The position numbers and the translations under genes are program-made. From NCBI GenBank assembly GCA_022448005.1, contig JAKUTK010000015.1, positions 1 through 64,000 on the forward strand: a stretch of 64,000 nt of DNA, given 5' to 3'. This document shows positions 40,407 to 49,427 of this stretch, piece by piece (within the stretch, counting starts at the first letter, position 1; each line of letters starts with the position of its first letter). The notes below the pieces were generated by a model. It had not been told where the DNA came from. It saw only the letters and a program-made list of their open reading frames with translations, and searched no databases. Source of the stretch: Pseudomonas sp. GTDB lineage: Bacteria > Pseudomonadota > Gammaproteobacteria > Pseudomonadales > Pseudomonadaceae.

Positions 40407-41135
40407 TTAGCGCTGCGTGACGGTTGCCCTGTTGCCGTTGCCCATTTGGCTGACGTTAGCGGTATTGGCAAATCCTGCCTGATCCACGGTGGCGATATTA
40501 AGTGCGCCGTCCTGCAATACGCTGACCCTGCTCGATTCGCTGGTCTGGTCGATCAGGGCGAAGTTTTCGCTGCCCAGCTGCATCAGGTCAACAGTGCTAC
40601 CAAGGCCTGATTGATCTATGTCAGCGACGTTTTTGTAGCCGGTCTGGCTTACCAGGATAGAGCTCTCTTGGCCGATTTGGTCGATGACCGAATCGTTGCT
40701 TTCGCCGGCTTGATCAACGGTGGTGTCGTTGAATGCGCCTTCCTGGTTGAGCTCGACATCATTATTCCAACCGGTCTGGATTACGTCAGCGATGTTCAGG
40801 AAGCCTGCCTGAGTGACGGTGGTGTCGTTGTTTCAGTTGCCCTGAGTAATGGTGACCTGGCCTTCCGTGCCGGTTTGGGTAACGGTCGCGTCGTGCCATG
40901 CGCCGTCCTGGGTCACCTGGGAAAAATTGTCCTGACCTGATTGCTGGGTGGTCGCGGTGTTCCGGTAGGAAAAGCCGGTCTGGTACACCTCGGACGTCTG
41001 GCCGACCCCTTCCTGATAGACGTTGGCGAGCTGATTCTTACCGGTTTGTTCGATAGTCGCTTCACTGCTGGCGGCGAACGCCTGGCTGGCGGATACGGCT
41101 AGGACGGCAGCGAATAGCGCGTTGAATTTGAACAT
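40407..41135 (-). pseudogene. Curlin-repeat (CsgA/CsgB-like) secreted protein interrupted by an in-frame TGA
   Basis: The ATG at 41135 (AGGGAGAAAC upstream) starts a signal peptide, MFKFNALFAAVLAVSASQAFA, followed by tandem repeats of about 11 residues of the curlin type Q-x-G-x-x-N-x-A-x-V-x. After 100 codons TGA occurs at 40833-40835 in ITQGN-stop-NNDTT. The same frame then runs on for 141 sense codons of equally regular repeats (TVTQAGFLNIADVIQTGWNN and onward), ending VTQR and TAA at 40407. The next repeat has W at the TGA position (TGWNND), so TGG to TGA is the simplest explanation. No csgDEFG genes are in the window. The 100-residue product could still be secreted; the full protein would be about 242 residues. 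Confidence 0.8.
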
Positions 41136-41610
41136 GGTTTGTTTCTCCCTGGTTTTTATCGATCGCGCAGCCTGTTGTTGTTTTTGGCCGACGCGGTTAC
41201 CCGCAGCGCACAGCGTTCCCCTGAAGCGCTGCCAGCGATGCCTACCTTGAGCCTTGGTAGCCGGCGGCGCCTCGCATCCTTGCGTCCTTGGGGCGGGTGT
41301 TGCGCTTGGGTAGTCGAGAAGGTAGTTCACTGCCTTGTTTGCCTAATCAACCGTACGGTTGAATTTCGTGCATCAATCAACAGGCAGAGCAAGCCAGCAA
41401 GCAGCTGGCCTGGAGATTTCTCACGTTTGAGGGGGCGTTTGAATCGACTCGGGGAGGTTCAGGCTCCGATCAGCGGAGCTCGAATCGCGCAGCTTTTTTT
41501 TCAAGGATGGCGGGGTGGCGCTCCGCTTCAATCCGGTACAGCGGAGGATGTCGACCCCGCACATGCGGCGGGGTGAAAGATGGCTAAGTCGCGCTGGGTT
41601 ACCCACGCGG
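41136..41610. other. 475-bp gap between the curlin-repeat gene and ureC
   Basis: I see no gene. It holds a 16-bp palindrome, two short hairpins after ureC (41521-41546, CTCCGCT arms; 41555-41573, CCCCGC arms) that could end ureC transcription, and a plus-strand hairpin GCTCCG/CGGAGC (41463-41479) with a T-run 12 nt further on. Confidence 0.5.
41347..41362. promoter_or_regulatory. Perfect 16-bp palindrome, probable repressor operator
   Basis: TCAACCGTACGGTTGA is perfectly palindromic, about 210 bp upstream of the curlin-repeat start. Its ACCGTACGGT core is the size and shape of a TetR-family operator. The regulator is not identifiable here. Confidence 0.5.
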
Positions 41611-43311
41611 TCAGAACAGAAAATACCGCTGCGCCATTGGCAGTACATCGGCCGGTTCGCACCAGAGCAGCTGGCCGTCGGCGCGAACCTGGTAGTTCTG
41701 CGGGTCGACCTGGATGTCCGGCGTGTAGTCGTTGTGGATCAGGTCTTTCTTCTGCACCGAGCGGCAGCCTTTCACCACGCCGATTTTCTTCTTCAACCCC
41801 AATTGTTCGGGCACGCCGGCCTCGAAGGCAGCCTGACTGATAAAGGTGAAACTCGACGCATGCAGCGAGCCGCCGTAGCTGGCGAACATGGGACGGTAGT
41901 GCACCGGTTGTGGCGTCGGGATCGAGGCGTTGGCGTCGCCCATCAGGCTCGCGGCGATGGCGCCGCCCTTGAGGATCAGCGTCGGCTTGACGCCAAAGAA
42001 GGCCGGGCGCCAGAGCACCAGATCCGCCCACTTGCCTACCTCGATAGAACCCACTTCATGGCTGACGCCATGGGTGATGGCCGGGTTGATGGTGTACTTG
42101 GCGATGTAGCGCTTGGCGCGGAAATTGTCGTTGCCCGCGCCGTCGCCGGGCAGGGCGCCGCGCTGCTTTCTCATCTTGTCGGCGGTCTGCCAGGTGCGGG
42201 TGATCACCTCGCCAACGCGGCCCATGGCCTGGCTGTCGGAGCTGATCATCGAGAACGCGCCGAGATCATGCAGGATGTCTTCGGCGGCGATGGTCTCGCG
42301 GCGAATGCGGGATTCGGCAAAGGCCACGTCTTCGGCGATGCTCGGGTCCAGGTGGTGGCAGACCATGAGCATGTCCAGGTGCTCATCGATGGTGTTCTTG
42401 GTGAACGGCCGGGTCGGGTTGGTCGAGCTCGGCAGCACGTTGGGCAAGCCGCAAGCCTTGATGATGTCAGGCGCATGACCGCGACCGGCGCCCTCGGTGT
42501 GGTAGGTGTGGATGGTGCGGCCCTTGAACGCGCCCAGCGTCGTCTCGACAAAGCCGGATTCGTTCAACGTATCGGTGTGGATCGCCACCTGTACGTCGTA
42601 TTGATCGGCGACGTTCAGGCAATTGTCGATGGCAGCCGGGGTGGTGCCCCAATCCTCGTGCAGCTTGAGACCGATGGCGCCGGCCTTGACTTGTTCGATC
42701 AAGGGTTCGGGCAGCGACGCATTGCCCTTGCCGGTGAAGCCGATGTTCATCGGGAAGGCGTCAGCGGCCTTCAGCATCATCGCCATGTGCCAGGGGCCTG
42801 GCGTGACCGTGGTGGCATTGGTGCCGGTCGCCGGGCCGGTGCCGCCGCCGATCATGGTGGTGACGCCGCTCATCAATGCTTCTTCGATCTGCTGCGGGCA
42901 GATGAAGTGGATGTGCGAGTCGATGCCGCCCGCGGTGAGGATCATGCCTTCGCCGGCGATGACTTCCGTCGCCGCGCCGATGGCGATGGTCACGTCGGGC
43001 TGAATGTCCGGGTTACCCGCCTTGCCGATGGCGGCGATACGGCCGTCCTTCAAGCCCACATCCGCCTTGACGATGCCCCAGTGGTCGAGGATCAGCGCGT
43101 TGGTGATCAGGGTGTCGACCACGTCGGCGGCACAGAGCTGACCCTGGCCCATGCCGTCACGGATCACCTTGCCGCCGCCGAACTTCACCTCTTCGCCGTA
43201 GGTGGTGAAATCCTTCTCGACCTCGATCCACAGGTTGGTGTCGGCCAGGCGCACCTTGTCGCCGACGGTGGGGCCGAACATGTCGGCGTAGGCTTGGCGG
43301 GAAATCTTCAT
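41611..43311 (-). CDS. ureC: Urease alpha subunit
   Basis: 566 residues, the catalytic subunit that hydrolyses urea to ammonia and carbamate. The nickel site is complete: HIHFICPQQ, the carbamylated lysine in GLKLHEDWG (about 217), [26 protein letters not shown], and the flap with [10 protein letters not shown]. Starts [20 protein letters not shown], typical. ureB lies 116 nt upstream; the gap holds repeat hairpins, so continued transcription from ureB is likely but not certain. Confidence 0.98.
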   Translation of the reverse strand: MKISRQAYADMFGPTVGDKVRLADTNLWIEVEKDFTTYGEEVKFGGGKVIRDGMGQGQLCAADVVDTLITNALILDHWGIVKADVGLKDGRIAAIGKAGNPDIQPDVTIAIGAATEVIAGEGMILTAGGIDSHIHFICPQQIEEALMSGVTTMIGGGTGPATGTNATTVTPGPWHMAMMLKAADAFPMNIGFTGKGNASLPEPLIEQVKAGAIGLKLHEDWGTTPAAIDNCLNVADQYDVQVAIHTDTLNESGFVETTLGAFKGRTIHTYHTEGAGRGHAPDIIKACGLPNVLPSSTNPTRPFTKNTIDEHLDMLMVCHHLDPSIAEDVAFAESRIRRETIAAEDILHDLGAFSMISSDSQAMGRVGEVITRTWQTADKMRKQRGALPGDGAGNDNFRAKRYIAKYTINPAITHGVSHEVGSIEVGKWADLVLWRPAFFGVKPTLILKGGAIAASLMGDANASIPTPQPVHYRPMFASYGGSLHASSFTFISQAAFEAGVPEQLGLKKKIGVVKGCRSVQKKDLIHNDYTPDIQVDPQNYQVRADGQLLWCEPADVLPMAQRYFLF

Positions 43312-43332
43312 TGAATCTCATCCTGTCCGTAG

Positions 43333-43414
43333 GGTGGACAACGCGAAGCTTGTCCACCAGCAATCTGGGTGGTGGAAAAGCCTTCGGCGTTTTCCACGGG
43401 GTGGCCATCCACCC
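43333..43414. repeat. Hairpin repeats R1 and R2 between ureB and ureC
   Basis: R1: GGTGGACAA (43333-43341) pairs with TTGTCCACC (43350-43358). R2: GTGGAAAA (43372-43379) pairs with TTTTCCAC (43390-43397). A third short hairpin GGGTGG/CCACCC follows (43399-43414). Members of the GTGG...CCAC hairpin family found only in the urease/urt cluster here. Confidence 0.75.
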
Positions 43415-43427
43415 TGCTAATCCGTAA

Positions 43428-43733
43428 TCAGAGCGCGCCCATCACCCGCCCGGCAAAGCCGAACACCCGCCGATCACCGGCCAGCTCGACCAGCTCCACC
43501 TCGCGGCTCTGGCCCGGCTCGAAGCGCACCGCGGTGCCGGCCGGAATGTTCAGACGCATGCCGCGGGCTGCGGCGCGGTCGAAAGCCAGCGCATCGTTGG
43601 TTTCGAAGAAGTGGTAGTGCGAGCCGACCTGAATCGGCCGGTCACCGCTGTTGGCAACGGTAAGCGTCAGGGTTCGGCGGCCGGCGTTGAGCTCGATCTC
43701 GCCGTCCTGAATCTGGTATTCGCCAGGAATCAT
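43428..43733 (-). CDS. ureB: Urease beta subunit
   Basis: 101 residues, [19 protein letters not shown], with [15 protein letters not shown] and [13 protein letters not shown], the standard UreB motifs. Its ATG overlaps the preceding acetyltransferase stop by 4 nt (43730-43733). Confidence 0.97.
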   Translation of the reverse strand: MIPGEYQIQDGEIELNAGRRTLTLTVANSGDRPIQVGSHYHFFETNDALAFDRAAARGMRLNIPAGTAVRFEPGQSREVELVELAGDRRVFGFAGRVMGAL

Positions 43734-44239
43734 GGCTGGGACGTCCTGTTCAGGGTCAGTTGCATCATGGTCAGGTCCAGCCAGCGGCCGAACTTGCAGC
43801 CCACCTGGCGCATCTGTGCCGCGTGGATGAAGCCAAGCTGCTGATGCATGTGGATGGACGCGCGGTTCTCGCTCTCGATGGCCGCGATCATCACGTGCTT
43901 GTTCATCTCGCGGGCGCGCTCGATCAGCGCCTGCATCAGGCTACGGCCTACGCCGCCACCGCGTTGGCCGGGGCGAACGTAGACGGAATTTTCCACGGTG
44001 TGGCGGAAGCCGTCGTACGGGCGCCAGGGGCCGAAGGAGGCATAGCCGGCCACCTGTCTTTGATCGACGAGTGCGACCAGCACCGGGTAGCCCTGTTCGT
44101 GGCGCTCGGCCAGCCAGGCGCGACGGTTGTCGAGGTCGACGACCTTGTCGTTCCAGATCGCCGTGCTGTTCTGCACCGCGTCGTTGTAGATTTCTAGGAT
44201 GCCTGCGAGGTCGGTATCCAGGGCGTCACGTATCTGCAC
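43730..44239 (-). CDS. GNAT acetyltransferase, phosphinothricin/methionine sulfone type (MnaT-like)
   Basis: 169 residues. [20 protein letters not shown] and later [20 protein letters not shown] are typical of the Pat/MnaT branch of GNATs, and [19 protein letters not shown] is the acetyl-CoA motif. P. aeruginosa has the same insertion between ureA and ureB (PA4866), whose product acetylates methionine sulfone and sulfoximine. Sitting in the urease operon, it may detoxify glutamine-synthetase inhibitors. Confidence 0.88.
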   Translation of the reverse strand: MQIRDALDTDLAGILEIYNDAVQNSTAIWNDKVVDLDNRRAWLAERHEQGYPVLVALVDQRQVAGYASFGPWRPYDGFRHTVENSVYVRPGQRGGGVGRSLMQALIERAREMNKHVMIAAIESENRASIHMHQQLGFIHAAQMRQVGCKFGRWLDLTMMQLTLNRTSQP

Positions 44240-44294
44240 GTTGAGTTCCTTCAGTAACGGTTCAATTCGGCTGCAGTAGACATTGACCCGCGTT

Positions 44295-44597
44295 TCAGGG
44301 AATAGGTTGGTGCACCGTGACCAGCTTGGTGCCGTCCGGAAATGTCGCTTCGACCTGGATCTCCGGAATCATTTCCGGCACGCCTTCCATCACCTGCTCG
44401 CGGCTTAGCAGGGTGGTGCCGAAGTGCATCAGCTCGGCGACCGTCTGGCCGTCGCGGGCGCCTTCTAGCAGGGCGGCGGAGATGTAGGCCATGGCTTCCG
44501 GGTAGTTGAGCTTCAACCCGCGGGCGAGACGGCGCTCAGCCACCAGCCCGGCGGTGAAGATCAGCATCTTGTCTTTTTCTCTTGGCGACAAATCCAT
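44295..44597 (-). CDS. ureA: Urease gamma subunit
   Basis: 100 residues, starting [20 protein letters not shown], with [20 protein letters not shown], the UreA signature. I use the ATG at 44597; 21 residues of in-frame upstream codons fall in repeat sequence. 141 nt separate it from the ureD stop. Confidence 0.97.
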   Translation of the reverse strand: MDLSPREKDKMLIFTAGLVAERRLARGLKLNYPEAMAYISAALLEGARDGQTVAELMHFGTTLLSREQVMEGVPEMIPEIQVEATFPDGTKLVTVHQPIP

Positions 44598-44614
44598 AAC
44601 AGCTCCAGTCGTGG

Positions 44615-44732
44615 GGTGGATGTCACTGTTCACATCCACCGGCTCGTGGCGGCGGACCACGCAGCGTTATTCAGGGCAGCGCGCACGCAGGCGCGCCAGG
44701 GTTGGGTGGGCAACGGCGCAGCCTTGCCCACC
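44615..44732. repeat. Hairpin repeats R3 and R4 between ureD and ureA
   Basis: R3: GGTGGATGT (44615-44623) pairs with ACATCCACC (44632-44640). R4: GGTGGGCAA (44705-44713) pairs with TTGCCCACC (44724-44732). Both have perfect 9-bp stems, with base changes on one arm matched on the other when compared with R1. Confidence 0.75.
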
Positions 44733-44738
44733 GATCAT

Positions 44739-45572
44739 TCACGTACTCCAGATTCGTGGCGCTACCGCCTCGCGGCCCAGCAGTTCGGGGCGCAATAGTC
44801 GCCATAAATCGATCAACCAGGCGCGCGCATGCAGCGCTTCGTCGCAGAGGCAGCGCGCTACCACCAGGCCGGGCAATTGCGTGAGGTCGCCGCGCACGCG
44901 GCCGGGCAATTCACGGCAGCGCTCCATCAGATCAGCGTCGATCTCGCCGCTGACAATCATGGTCGCAAACACCGGCTGACCATCGAGGCCGATTGGCGAA
45001 TACAGCAGGCCATCGTTGCCCGCCACACGCTGGCGTTCGTGCCAGAGCAGGTCACCGTCGCGGTGAATATTCAGCTGTGCCTGAAAGTGGCCCGCATCGA
45101 AGCGCTCGCCACTGGCCGGTCGGCCCAGCGCAATGATGTCCCAATAGAACAACCGAGCGTTGCCCTCCAGTTCGATGGTCGTGGTGAGCTCGGCCTGTGC
45201 TGCCGAATAGACGATGGTTTCCTGCGGCAGCCATTCCAGCGTCGCGCCGGCCTCGACGCGCAATTGCACGTTCTGGAACGCCGGGCCGCCAGCGCGGTAC
45301 CACTTCGCCGCGCCAGGGCTGGTCAGCTGTGCCCAGGCGCCGCTGCCGACCGAGGCGCTGATATCCAGTCGGTCGCCACCAGCTATACCGCCCGGCGGGT
45401 GCACGATGATGTGCTGACAGACTTCCGGCCCTTCGGGATAGAGATGCTTCTGCACTCTCAGCGGCCCGCTGTGGCGGCGCAACACCGGACGTGTCGAGCC
45501 GTCGAAGCGGGCGTAGGCCAGTTCGAGTTCGGCATTCCAATGAGGCGTGAACAACGGGGTAAGGGCAGTCAT
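44739..45572 (-). CDS. ureD: Urease accessory protein UreD
   Basis: 277 residues, the UreH/UreD scaffold that binds apo-urease and receives nickel from UreG. Motifs: [20 protein letters not shown] followed by GGDRL, and GAKWYR-like [11 protein letters not shown]. The ATG at 45572 is chosen; there is an in-frame codon 39 nt upstream. It is the first gene of ureD-ureA-mnaT-ureB-ureC. Confidence 0.95.
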   Translation of the reverse strand: MTALTPLFTPHWNAELELAYARFDGSTRPVLRRHSGPLRVQKHLYPEGPEVCQHIIVHPPGGIAGGDRLDISASVGSGAWAQLTSPGAAKWYRAGGPAFQNVQLRVEAGATLEWLPQETIVYSAAQAELTTTIELEGNARLFYWDIIALGRPASGERFDAGHFQAQLNIHRDGDLLWHERQRVAGNDGLLYSPIGLDGQPVFATMIVSGEIDADLMERCRELPGRVRGDLTQLPGLVVARCLCDEALHARAWLIDLWRLLRPELLGREAVAPRIWST

Positions 45573-46057
45573 GAGCCGGAAGTCAGCATATTGATGACTG
45601 ACGTCGAGCAATTGTCATGCCTCCCGCGCCATGGCGGTGCGCTGAACGGGCTCGCGGGGTGGTAATGCGATAAATGAACCGGTCCATGCGGCTCGGCTAT
45701 CGGCCGCTGACGCCCCCGATTGGTGCATCGTAAAGCCACAACATCCATAGCGACCCAATTTGGTGCGGATGATCCAGCGTCTTGGCGGCGCGTTCCGCTT
45801 GATCAAATTCGTTATGTCTTAACGCTCACTCAGCACAGGCCGAGAGTCGCTGAAACAGATTGTTGCCAGCATCACGCTGCTTTATGGGCCTTTATCTCTT
45901 CCAAGCGGCTCGTTTGACGAGGGTGCAAGCGAGTGCCAATGTCAGTCAGGCGCAGTTCCGATGCCCAGCGGCGGTCGAGCGTTCGACCCGCTTGTCTCGC
46001 GGCACACGGTAATCGCTCGGTGGCACCCATAAAAACAAGATCCACGGAGACGCCGCA
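45573..46057. promoter_or_regulatory. Divergent promoter region ureD / Liv-type operon
   Basis: This 485-bp gap holds no gene I can support. Two weak NtrC-like sites lie at 45712-45727 (GCCCCCGATTGGTGCA, 12 of 16 against the glnA site) and 45752-45766 (GACCCAATTTGGTGC). A weak -24/-12 match for ureD sits at 45667-45680 (GG-N10-GC only). At 45925-45937 the minus strand reads TTGGCACTCGCTTGCA, with both elements perfect but spacing one base short. Confidence 0.35.
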
Positions 46058-46921
46058 TTGAATCTATTGTTTCAGCAAGTGCTCAACGGCTTGACCCTGG
46101 GCAGCATCTACGGGCTGGTCGCCCTTGGTCTGACGCTCGTCTACGGCATCCTGCACATTCCCAACTTCGCCCATGGCGCGCTCTACATGGTGGGGGCCTT
46201 CGCGTCGTTCTTCTTCATGACCGATCTGGGCCTGCACTATTGGATCGCCATGCTGCTGTCCGGTCTGGTGGTGGCCGCGCTGGCGGTGCTCTGCGAGCGG
46301 TTGGTGTTTCACCCGCTGCGCAATGCCCCGCCAATCCACGACAAGATCGCCGCCATCGGCATCCTGCTGTTTCTCGAGGCGGTGGTGCAGATGTTCTGGG
46401 GTTCGGACTTCCGCCGCATGGCCTCGCCCTATGCTGGCATCCTCAATTTCGACGGGCTGATCATTCCCGAGCAGCGCCTGTTGATCATCGTCGGCGCCTT
46501 TACCCTGATGCTGGCGCTGCACCTGTTCCTGCGCAAGACGATGCTGGGCTCGACCATCATCGCCACGGCGCAGAGCCGTGAAGGTGCCTTCCTCGTCGGT
46601 ATCGACTCCAACCGCGTGGCGATGCTGACCTTCGCCATCTCCGGCATGCTCGCTGCTTTTGCCGCCACACTCTATGCGCCGATCAACCTGGTGTACCCGG
46701 CGATGGGGCATCTGGTGATCATGAAGGCCTTCGTCATCATCGTGCTCGGCGGCATGGGCAGCATTCCCGGCGCCATCATCGGGGCGATGATCCTCGGCTT
46801 TGCCGAGAGCTTCGGCGGCTTCTACCTGTCTTCGGATTACAAGGACATCATCGCCTTCTCGTTGCTGGTGGTGATCCTGTCCTTCCGCCCGACCGGGCTG
46901 TTCGCCAAGGGGGCTCACTGA
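46058..46921 (+). CDS. Liv-type ABC transporter permease 1 (LivH family)
   Basis: 287 residues, about eight membrane helices, beginning LLFQQVLNGLTLGSIYGLVA, with the LivH region GLTLVYGILHIPNFAHGALY. The start is TTG at 46058, eight bases after GGAGA. The family imports branched-chain amino acids, urea or short amides. TGATG joins it to the next permease. Confidence 0.88.
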   Translation: MNLLFQQVLNGLTLGSIYGLVALGLTLVYGILHIPNFAHGALYMVGAFASFFFMTDLGLHYWIAMLLSGLVVAALAVLCERLVFHPLRNAPPIHDKIAAIGILLFLEAVVQMFWGSDFRRMASPYAGILNFDGLIIPEQRLLIIVGAFTLMLALHLFLRKTMLGSTIIATAQSREGAFLVGIDSNRVAMLTFAISGMLAAFAATLYAPINLVYPAMGHLVIMKAFVIIVLGGMGSIPGAIIGAMILGFAESFGGFYLSSDYKDIIAFSLLVVILSFRPTGLFAKGAH

Positions 46922-47949
46922 TGCATCGGTTCGCCTCGTTACTGACTGGTCGCGGCTGCAAGCTGGTCCTGCTGGCTTTGGCCCTTGCGTTCCCTCTGTT
47001 CGCCAAAAGCGAGTACCAGGTCTACGTGATGGCCAGCGCTTTTATCTGGGCCATTGCGGTGTACGGCCTGAACATCATCACCGGCTACTGCGGCCAACTG
47101 AATCTGGCCCACGGCGGCTTCTTCGCCATCGGCGCCTACACCCTGGCGATTCTTACCGCTGATCATGGCTGGAATTTCTGGCCGGCCTTCGTGGCGGCGG
47201 CGCTGGTTTCGGCTGCCGTCGGTGCGCTGGTGGGGATCGTCTCGCTGCGCTTGAAGGAACACTTCTTCGCCATCTTCACGCTGTGCGTCGGCTTCATCAT
47301 CTATCTGCTGATCGACAAGTGGGAGGAGCTGACCCACGGCGCCATCGGCATTCGCGGCATCGCGGCGCCGGACGGCTTCGGGCTGGTGGACTTCAGCCAG
47401 ACAGTGCCGTTCTACTACCTGGCGCTGCTGTTTCTGCTGTTGGCGATCTGGTTCGCCGGTCGTCTGGCGCGCTCCCTGTTGGGACGTACCTTTATGGCGA
47501 TCCGCAACGGCGATGCGCTGGCCCAATCGCTGGGCATCGACCTGATGCGCAACAAGCTGCTGGCCTTCGTTCTGTCGACCACCTATGCCGGTGTTGCCGG
47601 GGCACTTTACGCCTCGATGATTCGCTTCATCGGTCCGGAGGAGGCCAACCCGAACCATACCTTCGACATGATCACCTACCTGCTGGTCGGCGGCTTCGGC
47701 ACCCTGTTCGGGCCACTGGTCGGCACTGTCGGAGTGGTCTGGATCACCCAGTCGCTGCAGTTCCTCGAGGACTACCGGATGATCATCTTCGGCCCGCTGA
47801 TCGTGGTGCTGGTGATCTTCATGCCGCGCGGCGTCACCGGCACGTTCCTCAGCTGGAAGCTGCGCAAGGACACTGAAGCGGCGAGGGCTCAAGACCCAAA
47901 AGCCAGTAGCAAAGTCTCCCCAGGCAGCGAGGTGAACAACAATGCTTAA
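46921..47949 (+). CDS. Liv-type ABC transporter permease 2 (LivM family)
   Basis: 342 residues, LivM family, with GLNIITGYCGQLNLAHGGFF, the conserved region before helix 3, and IRNGDALAQSLGIDLMRNK, the cytoplasmic EAA-like loop. Its ATG overlaps the previous stop by one base, and its end overlaps the next ATPase gene by 8 nt, so all are translationally coupled. Confidence 0.9.
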   Translation: MHRFASLLTGRGCKLVLLALALAFPLFAKSEYQVYVMASAFIWAIAVYGLNIITGYCGQLNLAHGGFFAIGAYTLAILTADHGWNFWPAFVAAALVSAAVGALVGIVSLRLKEHFFAIFTLCVGFIIYLLIDKWEELTHGAIGIRGIAAPDGFGLVDFSQTVPFYYLALLFLLLAIWFAGRLARSLLGRTFMAIRNGDALAQSLGIDLMRNKLLAFVLSTTYAGVAGALYASMIRFIGPEEANPNHTFDMITYLLVGGFGTLFGPLVGTVGVVWITQSLQFLEDYRMIIFGPLIVVLVIFMPRGVTGTFLSWKLRKDTEAARAQDPKASSKVSPGSEVNNNA

Positions 47950-48709
47950 GGTCGAAAACCTAACCAAGATGTTCGGCGGCCTCGCGGCGGTGCACGATGT
48001 TAGCGTCGAGTTCGAAGCGCGCAAGATCAACGCCATAATCGGCCCCAACGGCGCCGGCAAGAGCACCTTCTTCAACCTGATTTCCGGCGTACACAAGCCC
48101 AGCTCGGGACGCATCCTCATTGACGGGCACGACGTGTCGCGGATGCGCTGCGACCATGTCGCCCGGCTCGGTGTCGGCCGTACCTTCCAGACCACGCATC
48201 TGTTCGAGCAGGCTACTGTGCTCGACAACCTCATTGTCGGCCATCGTTTGCGCACCCATTCGGGCCTGTGGGACGTGCTGATCAACTCCAAACGCCTGCA
48301 GCGCGAGGAGCGTGAATGCCGCGAGAAGGCCCGCGCCGCGCTGGACTTCGTTGGTCTGACGCATCTGGAAAATCGGGTGGTGCTGGATATCTCTCAGGAA
48401 GAACGCAAGCGCGTCGCCTTTGCCCTGGCGCTGGCCACCGAACCGAAGCTGGTGCTGCTCGATGAGCCGGCGGCGGGCGTCAACCCGGAGGAAACCGAAG
48501 GCCTTACGCTGCTGATCCGCAAGATGGCCGAGCACGGCCTGACCGTGTGCCTGATCGAACACAAGATGGACATGATCATGGGCCTGGCGGACAAGATCAT
48601 GGTGCTCAACTACGGTGAGAAGATCGCCGAGGGCACGCCTGCCGAGATCAAGGCGAACCCGGCCGTCATCGAAGCCTACCTGGGGAGTGACTACGATGCT
48701 GCAGCTTGA
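47942..48709 (+). CDS. Liv-type ABC transporter ATPase 1 (LivG family)
   Basis: 255 residues. Walker A is [12 protein letters not shown], and Walker B is [12 protein letters not shown]. The family ABC signature, usually LSGG or LSYG, is here [16 protein letters not shown]: the normal L-S-x-G is replaced by I-S-Q-E, which is unusual for LivG. The end overlaps the next ATPase by 14 nt. Confidence 0.85.
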   Translation: MLKVENLTKMFGGLAAVHDVSVEFEARKINAIIGPNGAGKSTFFNLISGVHKPSSGRILIDGHDVSRMRCDHVARLGVGRTFQTTHLFEQATVLDNLIVGHRLRTHSGLWDVLINSKRLQREERECREKARAALDFVGLTHLENRVVLDISQEERKRVAFALALATEPKLVLLDEPAAGVNPEETEGLTLLIRKMAEHGLTVCLIEHKMDMIMGLADKIMVLNYGEKIAEGTPAEIKANPAVIEAYLGSDYDAAA

Positions 48710-49403
48710 TCGGGTCGATGTCTGCTACGGCAGCTTCAAGGCGCTTACTCAGGTCTCCATGACGGTTGGTGCCGGCGAACTGGTGGTGCTACTTGGGGCC
48801 AACGGCGCGGGCAAAACCACCTTGTTCAACACCATCAGCGGGTTGCTCAAACCGGCCACCGGAGCCATCACGCTGGAAGGCAAGCGCATCGACGGTCTCA
48901 AGCCTTCCGCGTTGGTCGCCGCCGGCGTGGTGCATTGCCCGGAGGGGCGCAAGCTGTTCCCGCAGATGTCGGTGGCGCAGAACCTTGCGCTCGGCGCCTA
49001 CCTGCACCGCCGTGACAGCGCGGGCAACAAGCGCAACCTCCAGGAGGTGCTCGACCTGTTCCCGATTCTTCACGACAAGCGCAACCAGCCCGCCGGCTCG
49101 CTCAGCGGTGGCCAGCAGCAAATGGTGGCGATCGGGCGCGCGCTGATGAGCCGACCAAGGCTGCTGATGCTCGACGAGCCCTCGCTCGGGCTGGCGCCGC
49201 TGGTGGTCAACCAGATGTTCGAGGTGATTTCCCGCATCAACAAGTCCGGCACCAGCGTGCTGCTGGCCGAACAGAATGCCTTCGCAGCCTTGAAGATCGC
49301 CCACCGCGCCTACGTCATCGAGGGCGGCAGTTTGGTGATGGAAGGTGACCAGCAGGCCATGCTGGGTAACGAAGCCGTGCGCAAAGCCTACATCGGCGCC
49401 TGA
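48696..49403 (+). CDS. Liv-type ABC transporter ATPase 2 (LivF family)
   Basis: 235 residues, LivF family: Walker [13 protein letters not shown], signature [17 protein letters not shown], Walker [14 protein letters not shown]. The ATG at 48696 follows GGGGAGTGAC; a longer in-frame ORF from 48615 is not used. Confidence 0.92.
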   Translation: MLQLDRVDVCYGSFKALTQVSMTVGAGELVVLLGANGAGKTTLFNTISGLLKPATGAITLEGKRIDGLKPSALVAAGVVHCPEGRKLFPQMSVAQNLALGAYLHRRDSAGNKRNLQEVLDLFPILHDKRNQPAGSLSGGQQQMVAIGRALMSRPRLLMLDEPSLGLAPLVVNQMFEVISRINKSGTSVLLAEQNAFAALKIAHRAYVIEGGSLVMEGDQQAMLGNEAVRKAYIGA

Positions 49404-49427
49404 TCAGTCATGACCAAGGAGACACCA

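Noticed and set aside
40833..40835. Selenocysteine decoding at the curlin-gene TGA
   Set aside because: No convincing SECIS-like hairpin directly downstream, and tryptophan is at the matching place in another repeat.
41463..41502. Plus-strand terminator GCTCCG/CGGAGC with T-run
   Set aside because: T-run is 12 nt from the stem and no plus-strand gene precedes it.
41515..43314. 599-codon open frame on the plus strand
   Set aside because: Exact antisense of ureC, whose minus frame has all urease motifs. High GC content leaves long antisense frames open.
45925..45937. Strict sigma54 promoter for ureD
   Set aside because: GG to GC spacing is 9, not 10; kept only as a degenerate or recently damaged element.
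46939..48291. 450-codon open frame on the minus strand
   Set aside because: Antisense of the Liv-type permease and ATPase genes; composition is low-complexity (Q/H/R/E) with no recognisable domain.
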